A stretch of 64,000 nt of DNA from Acinetobacter sp. A47 (GTDB lineage: Bacteria > Pseudomonadota > Gammaproteobacteria > Pseudomonadales > Moraxellaceae). A program made the translations under genes and the position numbers. Shown in pieces: positions 17,067 to 29,414 of the stretch. Location: contig NZ_JSUS01000071.1 in the NCBI RefSeq assembly GCF_000805455.1, forward strand, positions 1-64,000. The letters run 5' to 3'. Below the pieces are notes generated by a model that did no database searches, was not told where the DNA came from, and was given only the letters and a program-made list of their open reading frames with translations. The stretch's first letter is position 1. Every line of letters starts with the position of its first letter.

Positions 17067-18293
17067 ATGCAAGCATCTTCAGACGTACGCCCCACACCTT
17101 CCCCTCAAGGCAGCTGGTATGCCATTCTGGCTGTTGCCATTGCTGCCTTTGCTCTGGTCACCAGCGAGTTTTTACCCGTTGGCGTGCTCAACAGCGTCGC
17201 CGCCGACCTGAACACCTCAGTCGGTACCGCCGGCCTGATCATTACCCTGCCCGATGTCATGGCGGCCATTGCAGCGCCCTTGTTGCCAGTTTCAGTGAAA
17301 CAGCTCGACCGGCGTTATGTCCTGATCTTCCTTACAGCCATCATGGTGCTTGCCAATAGCATGACTGCATTTGCACAAAGCTTTGAGCTGCTGTTGCTCA
17401 GCCGTCTGGTGCTGGGGATTTCGATTGGAGGCTTCTGGGCAACCGCCATTGCCTTGAGTGGCAAACTTGCTCCTGCGCATTTACCGATTGCCAAAGCCAC
17501 GGCCATTGTCATGGCCGGTGTAACCTTTGCCACCGTATTAGGTGTACCGATCGGTACCTGGCTCAGTGAATTTTATGGCTGGCGCAGTGCCTTCGGAATC
17601 ACTGCGGCGATTGGCCTGATCGTCCTGCTGCTACAGCTGTTTTATCTGCCTGAACTCAAGCCCGAGTCTGCCATTCATATCCGCGATTTACCGGCATTGT
17701 TACGCACTCCCAAGGCACGCAGCGGCATGTTAATCGTATTAATGATCGGTCTTGCCCATTTCTGTGCCTATAGCTATCTGGCGCCCTTCTTTAAGAATAT
17801 TGCCGGCTTTGATGGCACCACCATCAGCTCACTGTTATTGCTCTACGGCATTGCAGGTATTTTCGGCAATGCCTTTGCAGGCTATAGTGGCAACCTCAAT
17901 GTACGTTATACCTTTGCCTTTATTGGGGTCTGTTTTGCCATCGTTTTCTTTGGCTTCCCGATCTTCGCGATTCATCAATTTGGTGCAATTGTCCTGACCG
18001 CTCTCTGGGGCTTCGCTTTTGGTGCCTTCCCGACCTCAGCCAATATCTGGATGTTTGTACACGCCCCACATGCGGTTGAAAAAGGCATGCCACTGTTTGT
18101 CGGGATGTTTCAGGTCATGATTGCCACCGGTTCATTGCTTGGCGGTTATGTGGTTGATCATTTCAACGAGAATATCCTGATTTATGGTGTCATTAGCTTT
18201 GTGGCTCTGGCATTAATCAGTATCTTTACTTTGGCCAAAGGCCTGAACAACCCTAAAATAACCTACGAAAACGAGCACGGAACGCCCCAATGA
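17067..18293 (+). CDS. MFS exporter of the DHA1 type, copy 2
   Basis: A 408-residue 12-helix major facilitator closely related to the gene at 15617. Shared landmarks include FALVTSEFLPVGVLNSVAADL, LDRRYVLIFLTA, GGFWATAIALSGKLAPAHLP and ALWGFAFGAFPTSANIWMFVHAP. The start at 17067 (MQASSDVRP) follows AGGA. A longer in-frame start at 16968 would be the TTG inside the -35 box and is rejected. The TGA stop overlaps the ATG of the AraC gene by four bases, so exporter and regulator are coupled. A sugar, nucleoside or drug efflux role is inferred from family only. Confidence 0.9.
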   Translation: MQASSDVRPTPSPQGSWYAILAVAIAAFALVTSEFLPVGVLNSVAADLNTSVGTAGLIITLPDVMAAIAAPLLPVSVKQLDRRYVLIFLTAIMVLANSMTAFAQSFELLLLSRLVLGISIGGFWATAIALSGKLAPAHLPIAKATAIVMAGVTFATVLGVPIGTWLSEFYGWRSAFGITAAIGLIVLLLQLFYLPELKPESAIHIRDLPALLRTPKARSGMLIVLMIGLAHFCAYSYLAPFFKNIAGFDGTTISSLLLLYGIAGIFGNAFAGYSGNLNVRYTFAFIGVCFAIVFFGFPIFAIHQFGAIVLTALWGFAFGAFPTSANIWMFVHAPHAVEKGMPLFVGMFQVMIATGSLLGGYVVDHFNENILIYGVISFVALALISIFTLAKGLNNPKITYENEHGTPQ

Positions 18294-19060
18294 CGCATGC
18301 TGCTGAACAGTTTCCCTTTTTAAATGGTATAGAAGTACATGAATTTCTTTATCAGAAAGATGATGTTGTTACACCGCACTCTTCACTCTGGGGAGATTTT
18401 AACTTTAGCCTGAATGGTACCCTTGAGTTTGATATTGAGGGCAAATATTACCTGTCGCCACCCAGCTACGGATTATGGCTACCGCCGCGTACCGAGCATC
18501 AGTCGCTGCCCGTTGAGCATGAAATTCACTATATCTGTATCCGCCTGCATCCCCGGCTGGGTGCGTACTTGGGCGAACAGTGCCGCTGTTTCAGTATTGA
18601 ACCTTTCTTTCGGGCGCTGGTGCTGAAAATCCTTGATCAGCAGAAACAGGCCACTGCTCCTGAATATCTGGAGCATCTGCTTCAGGTCTTGTATGACCAG
18701 CTAAAACAGGCCCCTGCTTATTCACATTATCTTCCGCAAAGTAGCCATCCGGTTTTATCCCTGATTCTGCAACAGCTTGCCGATCCTGACCAGTTTGACC
18801 AGAGCCTGCAACAGATACTGCAACGCTTTGCGGTCAGTGAACGGCATCTGTTACGCCTGAGCCAGCAGGAATTGCAACTGTCCCTGTCCGAATGGCGTAA
18901 CCGGGCCAAGATTATTTATGCAATCAACCAGATACGCCAGGGTATGACCATTAAACAACTGGCTTTTAACCTGGGTTATCATCACAGTTCCAGCTTTATC
19001 GAGTTCTTTAAACGTTATACCGGACAAACACCGGTACAGCTAAAAAATGCAACGCCCTAA
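18290..19060 (+). CDS. AraC-family transcriptional regulator
   Basis: A 256-residue regulator with an N-terminal cupin-like sensing domain (SPPSYGLWLPPRTEHQSLP, typical of the AraC sensor beta-barrel) and a C-terminal double helix-turn-helix. The second helix-turn-helix reads IKQLAFNLGYHHSSSFIEFFKRYTGQTPVQ, close to the AraC consensus GYxSxSxFxRxFKRxxGxTPxxxR. Translation is coupled to the second MFS gene through an ATGA overlap, so it may tune that exporter in response to its substrate. Together with the TetR gene, this gives the two-exporter cluster two regulators. The ligand is unknown. Confidence 0.9.
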   Translation: MTHAAEQFPFLNGIEVHEFLYQKDDVVTPHSSLWGDFNFSLNGTLEFDIEGKYYLSPPSYGLWLPPRTEHQSLPVEHEIHYICIRLHPRLGAYLGEQCRCFSIEPFFRALVLKILDQQKQATAPEYLEHLLQVLYDQLKQAPAYSHYLPQSSHPVLSLILQQLADPDQFDQSLQQILQRFAVSERHLLRLSQQELQLSLSEWRNRAKIIYAINQIRQGMTIKQLAFNLGYHHSSSFIEFFKRYTGQTPVQLKNATP

Positions 19061-19178
19061 CACTTTAGCCTGCTTGGACTGATTATTTGTATGGATTGAT
19101 TCCCAGAGGATTGCACTCCGGCACAATAGCAGTTAAAACAAACAGGTCTTGTCACAACAACAAATTAGGACTTATCTT

Positions 19179-19724
19179 ATGAGCCAGTCGGTTTATCACA
19201 TCCCTGTTAAGGACATTCAAGGCCAAGATGTTGATCTTGCACAATATCAAGGCAAAGTCTTGCTGATCGTTAACGTTGCATCAAAATGTGGCCTAACCCC
19301 GCAGTACGAAGGTCTGGAAAAACTTTATCAGGCCAAAAAAGATCAAGGTCTGGAAATTCTGGGTTTCCCTGCCAATAACTTTCTGGAACAGGAACCGGGT
19401 AGCAATGATGAAATCCAGCAATTCTGTTCACTGAATTATGACGTGCATTTCCCGCTATTTGCCAAGATTTCGGTTGCAGGTGATGACAAGCATGCCCTCT
19501 ATCAGACCTTGACCCAGGCCATTCCAGAACGCATTGGTGAAGGTCCTTGGTGGAAAGATCTGGTGGATTACGGCCTCACCCCAAACAATCCGCCGGAAGT
19601 GTTATGGAATTTTGAAAAATTCCTTGTCAATAAAAACGGCGAGATCGTGGCCCGTTTTGCACCGGACATTACCGCAGATGACGAGCGCATTGTTAGCGCG
19701 ATTGAAGCTGAACTGGCAAAATAA
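19179..19724 (+). CDS. Glutathione peroxidase family protein (BtuE-like)
   Basis: A 181-residue thiol peroxidase that reduces hydroperoxides using glutathione or thioredoxin. The catalytic Cys37 lies in NVASKCGLTPQYEGLEKLY, with the rest of the tetrad in NNFLEQEPG (about Gln71) and LWNFEKFL (Trp143-Asn144). Another Cys at 83 (QFCSLNYDV) is the likely resolving position. It is slightly longer than average owing to an insertion around 115-137 (IPERIGEGPWWKDLVDYG). The start at 19179 (MSQSVYHIP) follows AGGA; a TTG ten codons earlier is not supported. A hairpin terminator follows, so it is monocistronic. Confidence 0.92.
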   Translation: MSQSVYHIPVKDIQGQDVDLAQYQGKVLLIVNVASKCGLTPQYEGLEKLYQAKKDQGLEILGFPANNFLEQEPGSNDEIQQFCSLNYDVHFPLFAKISVAGDDKHALYQTLTQAIPERIGEGPWWKDLVDYGLTPNNPPEVLWNFEKFLVNKNGEIVARFAPDITADDERIVSAIEAELAK

Positions 19725-19740
19725 AAAACATTCGCACCGG

Positions 19741-19767
19741 GAAAAGAATAGCTGATCTATTCTTTTC
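19741..19767 (+). terminator. Terminator of the glutathione peroxidase gene
   Basis: AAAAGAATAG and CTATTCTTTT form a 10-bp stem with a 5-base loop and a T-rich right side, 17 bases beyond the stop codon. Confidence 0.75.
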
Positions 19768-19897
19768 TTGTGAATGCTCCGCTCATTTTTTCGCGCATTT
19801 TACGCAGGCAAACTGTTGCTAAATTGCAAAAATCACTTTTTTCTTCATACTTTCTCATTATAGTGACTCCCCTCTCATAATCGGGTGCCGTTTAGCC

Positions 19898-20494
19898 ATG
19901 ATGGACAAGCTATCTTTCAAAACCTTTCTCTCTGTCACGACCCTGGTGAGCCTGTTCACACTGGCAGGTTGCGACCAGGTTCCTCATGACAATGATCAGG
20001 CTGAGCAGGACACCACGATTGAACAGCCAATGCCGGCTTCTGAAAATACCCAACACGATGCTATGGTCGCCCAGGACACTCAAAACCTGAGCAAGGGCAA
20101 TATGCTCAATATCGCCCGCGATATTGCAAAACTCCAGCTCGAAACTGATGACTATGTGACGCTACTTAAACAGTCCCAAGGGAACCTTGAACAGGCCATT
20201 CAGGATAAGAATATCCAGAAACTGCAAAGCACCACCGGTGATTTAAAACAGGAATTGCATGGCCTGCATGATGCATTACTGTCATTAAACTTAAAAAGTA
20301 ATGAAGTGGACCAGATCCGCCAAAGCCTGTTAAGCGCCAATCAACAGCTATTAAATATGCCGTTACTGCATGGTCAAACTGATTTTTCAAAAATTGATTT
20401 TGCCAAGCTCGAAAAACAGTTCAACACCATTCAAATGGATATGGTGAAGCTGGCAACCTTAGTTCTGGGTGATAAAGCAGATTCAAACGCTTAA
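19898..20494 (+). CDS. Predicted lipoprotein of unknown function
   Basis: A 198-residue exported protein with a lipobox, LAGC, so Cys24 or Cys25 (depending on which of two adjacent ATG codons is used) is the likely lipidated residue. The mature part starts with an acidic, Gln-rich linker (DNDQAEQDTTIEQPMPASEN) and continues with a helical, coiled-coil-like region rich in Gln, Leu and Lys. No family is recognised. It stands alone between the peroxidase gene and the ATP synthase operon, sharing a bidirectional terminator with atpC. Asp directly after Cys would in enterobacteria suggest inner-membrane retention, but that rule may not hold here. Confidence 0.8.
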   Translation: MMDKLSFKTFLSVTTLVSLFTLAGCDQVPHDNDQAEQDTTIEQPMPASENTQHDAMVAQDTQNLSKGNMLNIARDIAKLQLETDDYVTLLKQSQGNLEQAIQDKNIQKLQSTTGDLKQELHGLHDALLSLNLKSNEVDQIRQSLLSANQQLLNMPLLHGQTDFSKIDFAKLEKQFNTIQMDMVKLATLVLGDKADSNA

Positions 20495-20526
20495 AGCCTG
20501 TTTATTTTTAAATTTTGTTGAGGCAT

Positions 20527-20554
20527 AAAAAAGCCACCTGACGGTGGCTTTTTT
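20527..20554. terminator. Bidirectional terminator between the lipoprotein gene and atpC
   Basis: AAAAAAGCCACC and GGTGGCTTTTTT make a perfect 12-bp stem with loop TGAC. It serves the + lipoprotein gene and ends the ATP synthase operon on the - strand. Confidence 0.9.
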
Positions 20555-20574
20555 CAATCTCGAACCTGCAATAT

Positions 20575-20994
20575 TTAAAGAGCGCGGTTCTTGATTTTAC
20601 GAATCGTTTCAAGCTGAGCTGCAGTCTCTGCAAGCGAAGCAAGTGCAGCAGCAGAATCCAGATCACTCTTTTGATTGGCAAGCAACTGTTCAGCCTGTTT
20701 ACGGGCTTCCAGAATTGCTGCTTCATCAAGGTTGTCAGCGCGGATTGCAGTATCTGCAAGCACGGTCACAACGTGAGGTTGAACTTCTAACACACCGCCT
20801 GATACATAAACGATTTCTTCTGTACCATTTTCCAACTGAACACGAATCGGGCCCGGTTGGAGCAAAGTCACGAGTGGCGCATGGCCAGGTAAAATACCCA
20901 GCTCACCGCCCGCACCTTTTGCGATTAACATTGTAACTTGTCCAGAGTAAATCGACTCTTTCACACTTACAACATCACATTGCATCGTCGCCAT
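20575..20994 (-). CDS. atpC: ATP synthase F1 epsilon subunit
   Basis: Central-stalk subunit that links gamma to the c-ring and inhibits ATP hydrolysis. The 139-residue protein has the N-terminal beta-sandwich (MQCDVVSVKESIYSGQVTMLIAKGAGGELGILPGHAPLVT) and the C-terminal two-helix part (NLDEAAILEARKQAEQLL ...). The start at 20994 follows AAGGAG. It is the last gene of the operon, 28 bases after atpD, with a strong terminator beyond. Confidence 0.97.
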   Translation of the reverse strand: MATMQCDVVSVKESIYSGQVTMLIAKGAGGELGILPGHAPLVTLLQPGPIRVQLENGTEEIVYVSGGVLEVQPHVVTVLADTAIRADNLDEAAILEARKQAEQLLANQKSDLDSAAALASLAETAAQLETIRKIKNRAL

Positions 20995-21022
20995 GAGAAT
21001 CTCCTTAAATTAGAGTTGCTAA

Positions 21023-22432
<1,410 letters not shown>

Positions 22433-22447
22433 TCAAACTTAATAATG

Positions 22448-23317
22448 TTAAACGGCAGCGGCACCGCCAACGATCTCGGAAATTTCCTGAGTAATCGCGG
22501 CTTGACGCAGCTTGTTGTAAATGAGCTGTAGGTCTTTAATCAGTTGTCCTGCGTTGTCTGTCGCTGCTTTCATCGCGACCATACGAGCTGACTGCTCACA
22601 TGCAACGTTTTCAATCACACCTTGATAAACCATAGACTCGATATAGCGAACCAACAAACCATTTAACAATTCTTCTGCTTCTGGTTCGTAGATATAATCC
22701 CAACCATAAGTACGGTTGAGGTCATCGCCTTCTTCTGCCGGTGCTAAAGGAACAAGTTGTTCTACTTTAGGCTGCTGGGTCATTGCATTGACGAAACCAT
22801 TTGATACGAGATAGATACGATCCAGTTCGCCTTTATCAAATGCATCAAGCATAACCTGTACTGAGCCAGTTAACTGTTCCAAACTCGGCGCATCGCCAAG
22901 TTGGGTGGTTGCACCAAGCACTTTACCGCCGTAATTCTTAAAAAACGAAACCGCTTTTTGACCAATCAAAGCAAATTCAACTTCAATTGACTGCTCTTGC
23001 TGTGCTTTGACATGCTGCACAACTTTCTTGAACAAGTTAATGTTCAAGCCACCTGCCAAACCACGATCTGAAGATACAACGATATAGCCAACACGCTTAA
23101 CTGGGCGGTCAACCATATAACGGTGTTTGTATTCAGGGTTTGCCTGTACCAAGTGAGCAATTACACGGCGCATATTATCGGCATACGGACGGCCCTGAGC
23201 CATGCGCTCTTGCGCACGACGCATTTTCGAAGCAGCGACCATTTGCATCGCGCGAGTAATCTTTTGCGTGCTCTTGATACTAGCTACTTTGGCGCGAATT
23301 TCTTTTAAATTTGCCAT
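22448..23317 (-). CDS. atpG: ATP synthase F1 gamma subunit
   Basis: Rotating shaft of F1. The 289-residue protein has the conserved N-terminal helix ([36 protein letters not shown]) and the C-terminal helix with [46 protein letters not shown], which fill the alpha3beta3 cavity. The middle Rossmann-like part includes [11 protein letters not shown]. It lies between atpA (about 77 bases upstream) and atpD. Confidence 0.98.
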   Translation of the reverse strand: MANLKEIRAKVASIKSTQKITRAMQMVAASKMRRAQERMAQGRPYADNMRRVIAHLVQANPEYKHRYMVDRPVKRVGYIVVSSDRGLAGGLNINLFKKVVQHVKAQQEQSIEVEFALIGQKAVSFFKNYGGKVLGATTQLGDAPSLEQLTGSVQVMLDAFDKGELDRIYLVSNGFVNAMTQQPKVEQLVPLAPAEEGDDLNRTYGWDYIYEPEAEELLNGLLVRYIESMVYQGVIENVACEQSARMVAMKAATDNAGQLIKDLQLIYNKLRQAAITQEISEIVGGAAAV

Positions 23318-23394
23318 ACGCTTAACCTAGTAATCGAAAGCTCTTTCGAGCTTCCGAAGGTTGATCCGTGAACCAAACTTAACTAAAGATAAAC

Positions 23395-24939
23395 TTAGTA
23401 AGTTTGAGTCGCTTTGAAGCTCTCAATACCTGATTTGATTGCTGCTTCGATGTCTTTGTTGTAATCACCAGTTTCATCGATCTGTTGCATTAACGCAGGA
23501 TATTCAGAACGGAAGTAAGAGATTAACGCAGTATCAAAGTCTACGATTTTCTTCACTTCTACGTCAGCCATATAGCCTTCGTTAGATGCATATACAGAAA
23601 CGGCCTGGTCAGCAATTGAGTAAGGAGCATATTGTTTTTGCTTCATTAACTCAGTTACACGTTGACCATGCTCAAGTTGCTTACGCGTTGCTTCGTCAAG
23701 ATCAGAAGCGAACTGAGCAAACGCAGCCAATTCACGGTATTGCGCCAGAGCGGTACGGATACCACCAGACAATTTCTTGATGATCTTGGTTTGTGCAGAA
23801 CCACCAACACGAGATACCGAGATACCCGCGTTCACAGCAGGACGGATACCTGCGTTGAATAATGATGTTTCCAAGAAGATCTGACCGTCAGTAATCGAAA
23901 TTACGTTGGTTGGTACGAATGCAGATACGTCACCCGCTTGAGTTTCAATGATTGGTAATGCAGTTAAAGAACCGGTCTGGCCTTTAACTTCACCATTCGT
24001 GAATTTCTCAACATAGTCAGCTGAAACGCGAGAAGCACGTTCAAGTAGACGAGAGTGAAGATAGAATACGTCACCTGGATACGCTTCACGACCTGGTGGA
24101 CGGCGTAAAAGCAATGAAATTTGACGGTAAGCAACAGCTTGCTTAGACAAATCATCATAAATGATTAACGCATCTTCACCGCGGTCACGGAAGTACTCAC
24201 CCATTGTACAGCCAGCATATGGAGCCAGATACTGCATTGCTGCAGGATCAGCCGCCGCAGCTGCGACAACAGTGGTATACGCCATAGCGCCAGTTTCTTC
24301 CAGCTTGCGTACCACGTTTGCAATTGTTGACTGTTTTTGACCAATCGCAACGTAGACACATTTAATGCCAGAGTTTTTCTGAGCGATGATCGCATCGATC
24401 GCCATTGCTGTTTTACCAGTTTGACGGTCACCAATGATCAACTCACGCTGACCACGACCTACAGGGATCATGGTATCAACTGATTTATAACCAGTTTGAA
24501 CAGGTTCGTCGACTGATTGACGCCAAATTACACCTGGTGCTACTTTTTCAACAGCATCAGTCAGTTTTGCATCAATAGGGCCTTTACCATCAATCGGGTT
24601 ACCCAAAGCGTCTACGACACGGCCAAGAAGCTCAGGACCAACCGGAACTTCTAATACACGACCTGTACAACGAGCTTTTTGACCTTCTTGAAGGCTTAGG
24701 TAGTTACCTAAAACAACGGCACCCACTGAATCCTGTTCTAGGTTCAGTGCCATACCAAATAAGCCGCCGTCGAATTCGATCATTTCACCGTACATTGCAT
24801 CCGCAAGACCGTGAATACGCACGATACCGTCAGATACCATGACGATGGTACCTTCATTCTTAGCGGTCGCGCTGGTGTCCAGATCGCCGATACGCTGTTT
24901 AATGAGCGCACTGATCTCGGATGGATTCAGTTGTTGCAT
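23395..24939 (-). CDS. atpA: ATP synthase F1 alpha subunit
   Basis: Non-catalytic nucleotide-binding subunit of F1. The 514-residue protein has the P-loop GDRQTGKT at 170-177, and the visual match to other proteobacterial alpha subunits is high throughout. The start at 24939 (MQQLNPSEI) is preceded by GAGGA; the five-codon extension starting at TTG lies inside this ribosome-binding site. The 14 bases ATTGAGGAATAGCG before the start are identical to those before atpF. It is located 42 bases from atpH. Confidence 0.99.
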   Translation of the reverse strand: MQQLNPSEISALIKQRIGDLDTSATAKNEGTIVMVSDGIVRIHGLADAMYGEMIEFDGGLFGMALNLEQDSVGAVVLGNYLSLQEGQKARCTGRVLEVPVGPELLGRVVDALGNPIDGKGPIDAKLTDAVEKVAPGVIWRQSVDEPVQTGYKSVDTMIPVGRGQRELIIGDRQTGKTAMAIDAIIAQKNSGIKCVYVAIGQKQSTIANVVRKLEETGAMAYTTVVAAAAADPAAMQYLAPYAGCTMGEYFRDRGEDALIIYDDLSKQAVAYRQISLLLRRPPGREAYPGDVFYLHSRLLERASRVSADYVEKFTNGEVKGQTGSLTALPIIETQAGDVSAFVPTNVISITDGQIFLETSLFNAGIRPAVNAGISVSRVGGSAQTKIIKKLSGGIRTALAQYRELAAFAQFASDLDEATRKQLEHGQRVTELMKQKQYAPYSIADQAVSVYASNEGYMADVEVKKIVDFDTALISYFRSEYPALMQQIDETGDYNKDIEAAIKSGIESFKATQTY

Positions 24940-24981
24940 TGCGCTATTCCTCAATCTTTTTTAAGTTCAGTCTTTTTGCTG

Positions 24982-25518
24982 TTAGGCAAGAAGACGAGTC
25001 CGCATTTTTTCAAGCTTGTTAAGCGCAGAGTCATCTATCACTTGGTCGCCTGCACGAATCACAACACCTGCGATCAACGCCGGATTAACGTTAACAGTGA
25101 CATGAACTGTTCTGTTAAAACGTTTCTCAAGCGCATGAGCCAAAATGTGCTCTTGTGTCGCATCCATTGGGAAAGCAGATTCAATCTCTACTTCCAATGA
25201 GTTGTTGTTCTGCGATTTAAGTAATTCGTATTCTGCTGCGATTTCAGGCAATAAAACCAACCGATCGTTATCGGCAAGCAATGTCAGGAAGTTAGACACT
25301 GATTGAGACTGATCTTCACCTAAAACCTTTGCAAAAAGACCTACTTGTTCCGCAGGAGTCAGCTCAGGGCGATTTAAATAAGCGGAAAATGCTTCGTCTT
25401 GCACCGCAGCACCGAGCAGTTGTAACGCATTTGACCAAGCGTCAGTTGCATTCTGCTCAGATGCATAAGCAAATGCTGCTTTGGCGTACGGGCGTGCTAA
25501 CGTCAAGAGTTCAGCCAT
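24982..25518 (-). CDS. atpH: ATP synthase F1 delta subunit
   Basis: Peripheral-stalk cap that joins F1 to the b subunits. The 178-residue protein has the N-terminal helical domain ([26 protein letters not shown]) and the conserved C-terminal stretch [34 protein letters not shown]. The length is normal for proteobacteria. It is located between atpF (11 bases) and atpA (42 bases). Confidence 0.98.
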   Translation of the reverse strand: MAELLTLARPYAKAAFAYASEQNATDAWSNALQLLGAAVQDEAFSAYLNRPELTPAEQVGLFAKVLGEDQSQSVSNFLTLLADNDRLVLLPEIAAEYELLKSQNNNSLEVEIESAFPMDATQEHILAHALEKRFNRTVHVTVNVNPALIAGVVIRAGDQVIDDSALNKLEKMRTRLLA

Positions 25519-25529
25519 ATTCGCCTCGC

Positions 25530-26000
25530 TTAAAGTTTAGCAGCCAGCTGATTCAGCATGGCATTATGAGCTTCTGCGTCAACTTGTTGGTTCAGAATTT
25601 TTTCTGCGCCAGCAACTGCCAAAGCAGCAACTTGTTGACGTAATTCTTCGCGAGCAGAATTGATGTCCTGATCAACGGCTTCTTTCGCCTGTTGACGGAT
25701 ACGCTCACCTTCAGCAGATGCCTGGGTACGCGCTTCTTCGATCAATTGTGCTGCACGACGGTTCGCTTGTTCGATCAATTGAGCCGCTTGTGCTTTTGCT
25801 GCGTCTAACTCTGCCTTCACTTGTGCTTGCGCATCAGCAAGGTCAGCTTTTGCTTTTTCAGCAGCATTTAAGCCATCAGCGATTTTACGCTGACGCTCAC
25901 TAATCGCATTGATTAGTGGTGGCCAGACAAACTTCATGCAGAATGCGACAAAGAACGCAAATGCAATCGCCTGGCCAATCAATGTGAGGTTGATATTCAT
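25530..26000 (-). CDS. atpF: ATP synthase Fo b subunit
   Basis: Peripheral-stalk subunit that forms a dimer. The 156-residue protein has a single N-terminal membrane helix ([24 protein letters not shown]) followed by a long Ala/Gln/Lys/Glu-rich helix for the right-handed coiled coil. The start at 26000 (MNINLTLIG) is chosen because GAGGA lies upstream; the TTG five codons earlier is part of that site. Between atpE and atpH. Confidence 0.98.
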   Translation of the reverse strand: MNINLTLIGQAIAFAFFVAFCMKFVWPPLINAISERQRKIADGLNAAEKAKADLADAQAQVKAELDAAKAQAAQLIEQANRRAAQLIEEARTQASAEGERIRQQAKEAVDQDINSAREELRQQVAALAVAGAEKILNQQVDAEAHNAMLNQLAAKL

Positions 26001-26039
26001 TTCGCTATTCCTCAATATGTGGATTTAGGAATTAAGCTA

Positions 26040-26318
<279 letters not shown>

Positions 26319-26367
26319 TTAAACTAAAATTTAAGCCCAACCGTCAGGTGACAGTCAGGCAATACCA

Positions 26368-27246
<879 letters not shown>

Positions 27247-27341
27247 TCACACCTGGTCAATGTCAATCATTAAAAAGAAGAAAAACGAATCATGCGTACT
27301 GCAAAATTCCGTTTTCACTTCCAAAAATCTTAAAATGTGCC

Positions 27342-27740
27342 TTATACCCGTTTTTGTAGACGTGCCACCCAAAATGGCGCGACCCAAGACATTGCCTGTA
27401 CGAGAATAAATCCACAAAACAATGCAACCGGTGACAGCGGCTTAACATTGCTTAAAATTAATATAAAACCCACAATCACAATCGCAAACTTACCGAGCAT
27501 CCCTCGGTACATATTCAGCATGACTTGTTTTGATGCTCTTGCGCCTGCCGTTCTAAACGACTGCCAAGCAAAATAACAGTGTGCCAACCAACATACCAGA
27601 GCCCCAAGCGCAGCACTCAAAGCAGCAGTTGTATCCTTTATTGCCCATGCCAGCAAAGCGGCGACAGGAATCATACACGCCTGTAAGAAGACCAAAGCTT
27701 TTGCTAATCGTCGGTCAATCATGCGACTAGTTTGGCTCAT
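27342..27740 (-). CDS. atpI: ATP synthase protein I (assembly factor)
   Basis: A small membrane protein that heads the operon and helps c-ring assembly in other bacteria. The 132-residue protein has four hydrophobic segments in the ATP synthase I pattern (AKALVFLQACMIPVAALLAW; LSAALGALVCWLAHCYFAW; KFAIVIVGFILILSNV; VALFCGFILVQAMSWVA). The conserved FRTAGARASKQVMLNMYRGMLGKFA lies in the middle. A TATACT-like -10 element on the - strand is visible at 27761-27756, but its -35 partner is weak. Ends 98 bases before atpB. Confidence 0.93.
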   Translation of the reverse strand: MSQTSRMIDRRLAKALVFLQACMIPVAALLAWAIKDTTAALSAALGALVCWLAHCYFAWQSFRTAGARASKQVMLNMYRGMLGKFAIVIVGFILILSNVKPLSPVALFCGFILVQAMSWVAPFWVARLQKRV

Positions 27741-27910
27741 TTTTTATCCACTTACAGTATAACTGCTTGACAAGTTTTAATCATGATCGTTTCGAATCGC
27801 AGGCATTATAGAGTTACACCCCTGAACATGCAATCTTTTCTCGACTTAAGTCTGGTTTTTTCGTTACCATATTTTCTGACGATAGAGTCAATTGATTTTT
27901 ATTTTTTTCA

Positions 27911-28750
27911 TCAATTTTGTGCACTTATTACGCATTTATCGGTTTTTGAAGCCAATTTTTTCCAGGCTGTTACAAAATCGTCTTCCCCGCGCATGCTTTC
28001 ATCCACAGACTGGAAAACTACCAGGTTCATTTTTTGATATTGATTGGCGCTCGCTGTCGTTTCGGCCAATAAGCACATTTTAGCCTGCGGGCGGTTATCT
28101 CTTAAATACTTAATCTGGGCTGCCGTTGGGGCAATGTGCGGATCATCGGTCAGCGCACCGGCAAATTTCAGGTTCAGGGCTCTTTCCAGATACTGGTAGG
28201 CATCATGGTATGACCAGTAGGCTTTTGCCTTGCTCGAGCTTTCATATTGTTGTGAAGCCTGTAGCATCTGCTGTGAGAAAGCTTTGGCATTGGCCAGATA
28301 TCGGGCTTTATTTTCAGGATATTGCTGTGAACGCAAGGTGGCAATAAAGAAAGCAATACGTACCGCATTATTGGGTTCCAGCCAGACATGGCTGTCTACC
28401 GTGTTTGCCAGTGATGCGCCACGCAGATTACGTTGCGGCAATATGGTCAGAATGCCCGAATCCAGCAGTGCAATCGCTTTACGGTTTTGATGCAGCAGCT
28501 TTTCCAATGGTGCTTCATGGGCTTTACCCAGCCATAACACCAAGGAGGCATCCTGAATGGCCTTACGGTGTGCCGGGGTCAGCTGAACATCGTGTCCGCT
28601 CTGATCGCCCAGCAACAGCACAGGCTCCTCTACCCCTTGCGTGACCTCTTTGGCAATCAGGTAAATCGGGTGCGTTGAAACCACCAGACTTTGTGTCCAG
28701 CCCCATGTGCTTAACATTGAAAACAAGACAAGAACAATTAGGCGGGACAT
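27911..28750 (-). CDS. znuA: Zinc ABC transporter, periplasmic binding protein
   Basis: Captures zinc in the periplasm for ZnuBC. About 279 residues with a signal peptide ending near TWGWT. Likely zinc ligands are His27 (STHPIY), His121 (DSHVWLEP) and His182 (YHDAYQY). The His-rich acidic loop of many ZnuA proteins is absent. The start at 28750 (MSRLIVLVL) is preferred; a TTG five codons upstream also exists. Divergent from zur, with a Zur box between the two, so repression by Zur under zinc-replete conditions is expected. Confidence 0.93.
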   Translation of the reverse strand: MSRLIVLVLFSMLSTWGWTQSLVVSTHPIYLIAKEVTQGVEEPVLLLGDQSGHDVQLTPAHRKAIQDASLVLWLGKAHEAPLEKLLHQNRKAIALLDSGILTILPQRNLRGASLANTVDSHVWLEPNNAVRIAFFIATLRSQQYPENKARYLANAKAFSQQMLQASQQYESSSKAKAYWSYHDAYQYLERALNLKFAGALTDDPHIAPTAAQIKYLRDNRPQAKMCLLAETTASANQYQKMNLVVFQSVDESMRGEDDFVTAWKKLASKTDKCVISAQN

Positions 28751-28776
28751 CTTTGCATTACTCAATCGGGCGAAGC

Positions 28777-28793
28777 ATGTTATAATATAACAA
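28777..28793. promoter_or_regulatory. Zur box between znuA and zur
   Basis: GTTATAATATAAC (28779-28791) is a perfect palindrome around a central A and matches the core of the gammaproteobacterial Zur site (GTTATANTATAAC). It lies 29 bases from the znuA start and 126 bases from zur, so one dimer pair could control znuA directly and perhaps the zur-znuCB transcript. Confidence 0.85.
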
Positions 28794-28916
28794 AAGTTAA
28801 AAAATGCCTATGTCTATTTTGCAGATTCATCCCCTACTCACCGGTCAGTCGCAGTTAGATCGCTTGTTCAGATGAATTGCATGGTATGATAGGAGGCAAA
28901 ACAATGAGGTCAACCT

Positions 28917-29414
28917 ATGAGTTCTTGTTCACACGAACATGACAATGCTTTACACGGTGTTCACGGTCATCACGATATCAAAGCCCGACTTGCCGAAGCA
29001 GAAATCTTATGCACTGCGGTAGGCGCTCGCCTGACACCTTTGCGTAAAGAAGTCCTTGAACTCATTCTTAACTCATCTGCACCGATGGGTGCCTATGATT
29101 TACTGGCCAAAATAAAGGGCCAGGCTGACCGTCCGGCTGCCCCGCCTACAGTTTACCGGACTCTGGACTTTTTACTGGAAAAAGGTCTCATTCACCGTTT
29201 AACTTCTATTAATGCCTATATTCCCTGCTGTCACCCGCGCGAAGGGCATCAGGCTGCCTTCCTGATTTGCACCGAATGTCATTCGGTCAAAGAGGCCTCG
29301 GCACAGGGCCTGATCCAGCAACTTGACCAGCTTGCCGCTTCGGATCAGTTTGCTGCCCAGCACAGCATTATTGAAATTTCTGGAAAATGTCATCAGTGCA
29401 GCACACGTCAGTAA
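28917..29414 (+). CDS. zur: Zinc uptake regulator (Fur family)
   Basis: A 165-residue Fur-family repressor with a winged helix (LTPLRKEVLELIL ... PTVYRTLDFLLEKGLIHRL) and two Cys pairs for the structural zinc (CTEC near 120 and CHQC near 160). The N-terminus is rich in His and Cys (CSHEHDNALHGVHGHH). Neighbouring znu genes and the Zur box identify it as Zur rather than Fur. Its 3' end overlaps znuC by 28 bases. The zur-znuC-znuB arrangement is usual in Acinetobacter and Pseudomonas. Confidence 0.95.
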   Translation: MSSCSHEHDNALHGVHGHHDIKARLAEAEILCTAVGARLTPLRKEVLELILNSSAPMGAYDLLAKIKGQADRPAAPPTVYRTLDFLLEKGLIHRLTSINAYIPCCHPREGHQAAFLICTECHSVKEASAQGLIQQLDQLAASDQFAAQHSIIEISGKCHQCSTRQ

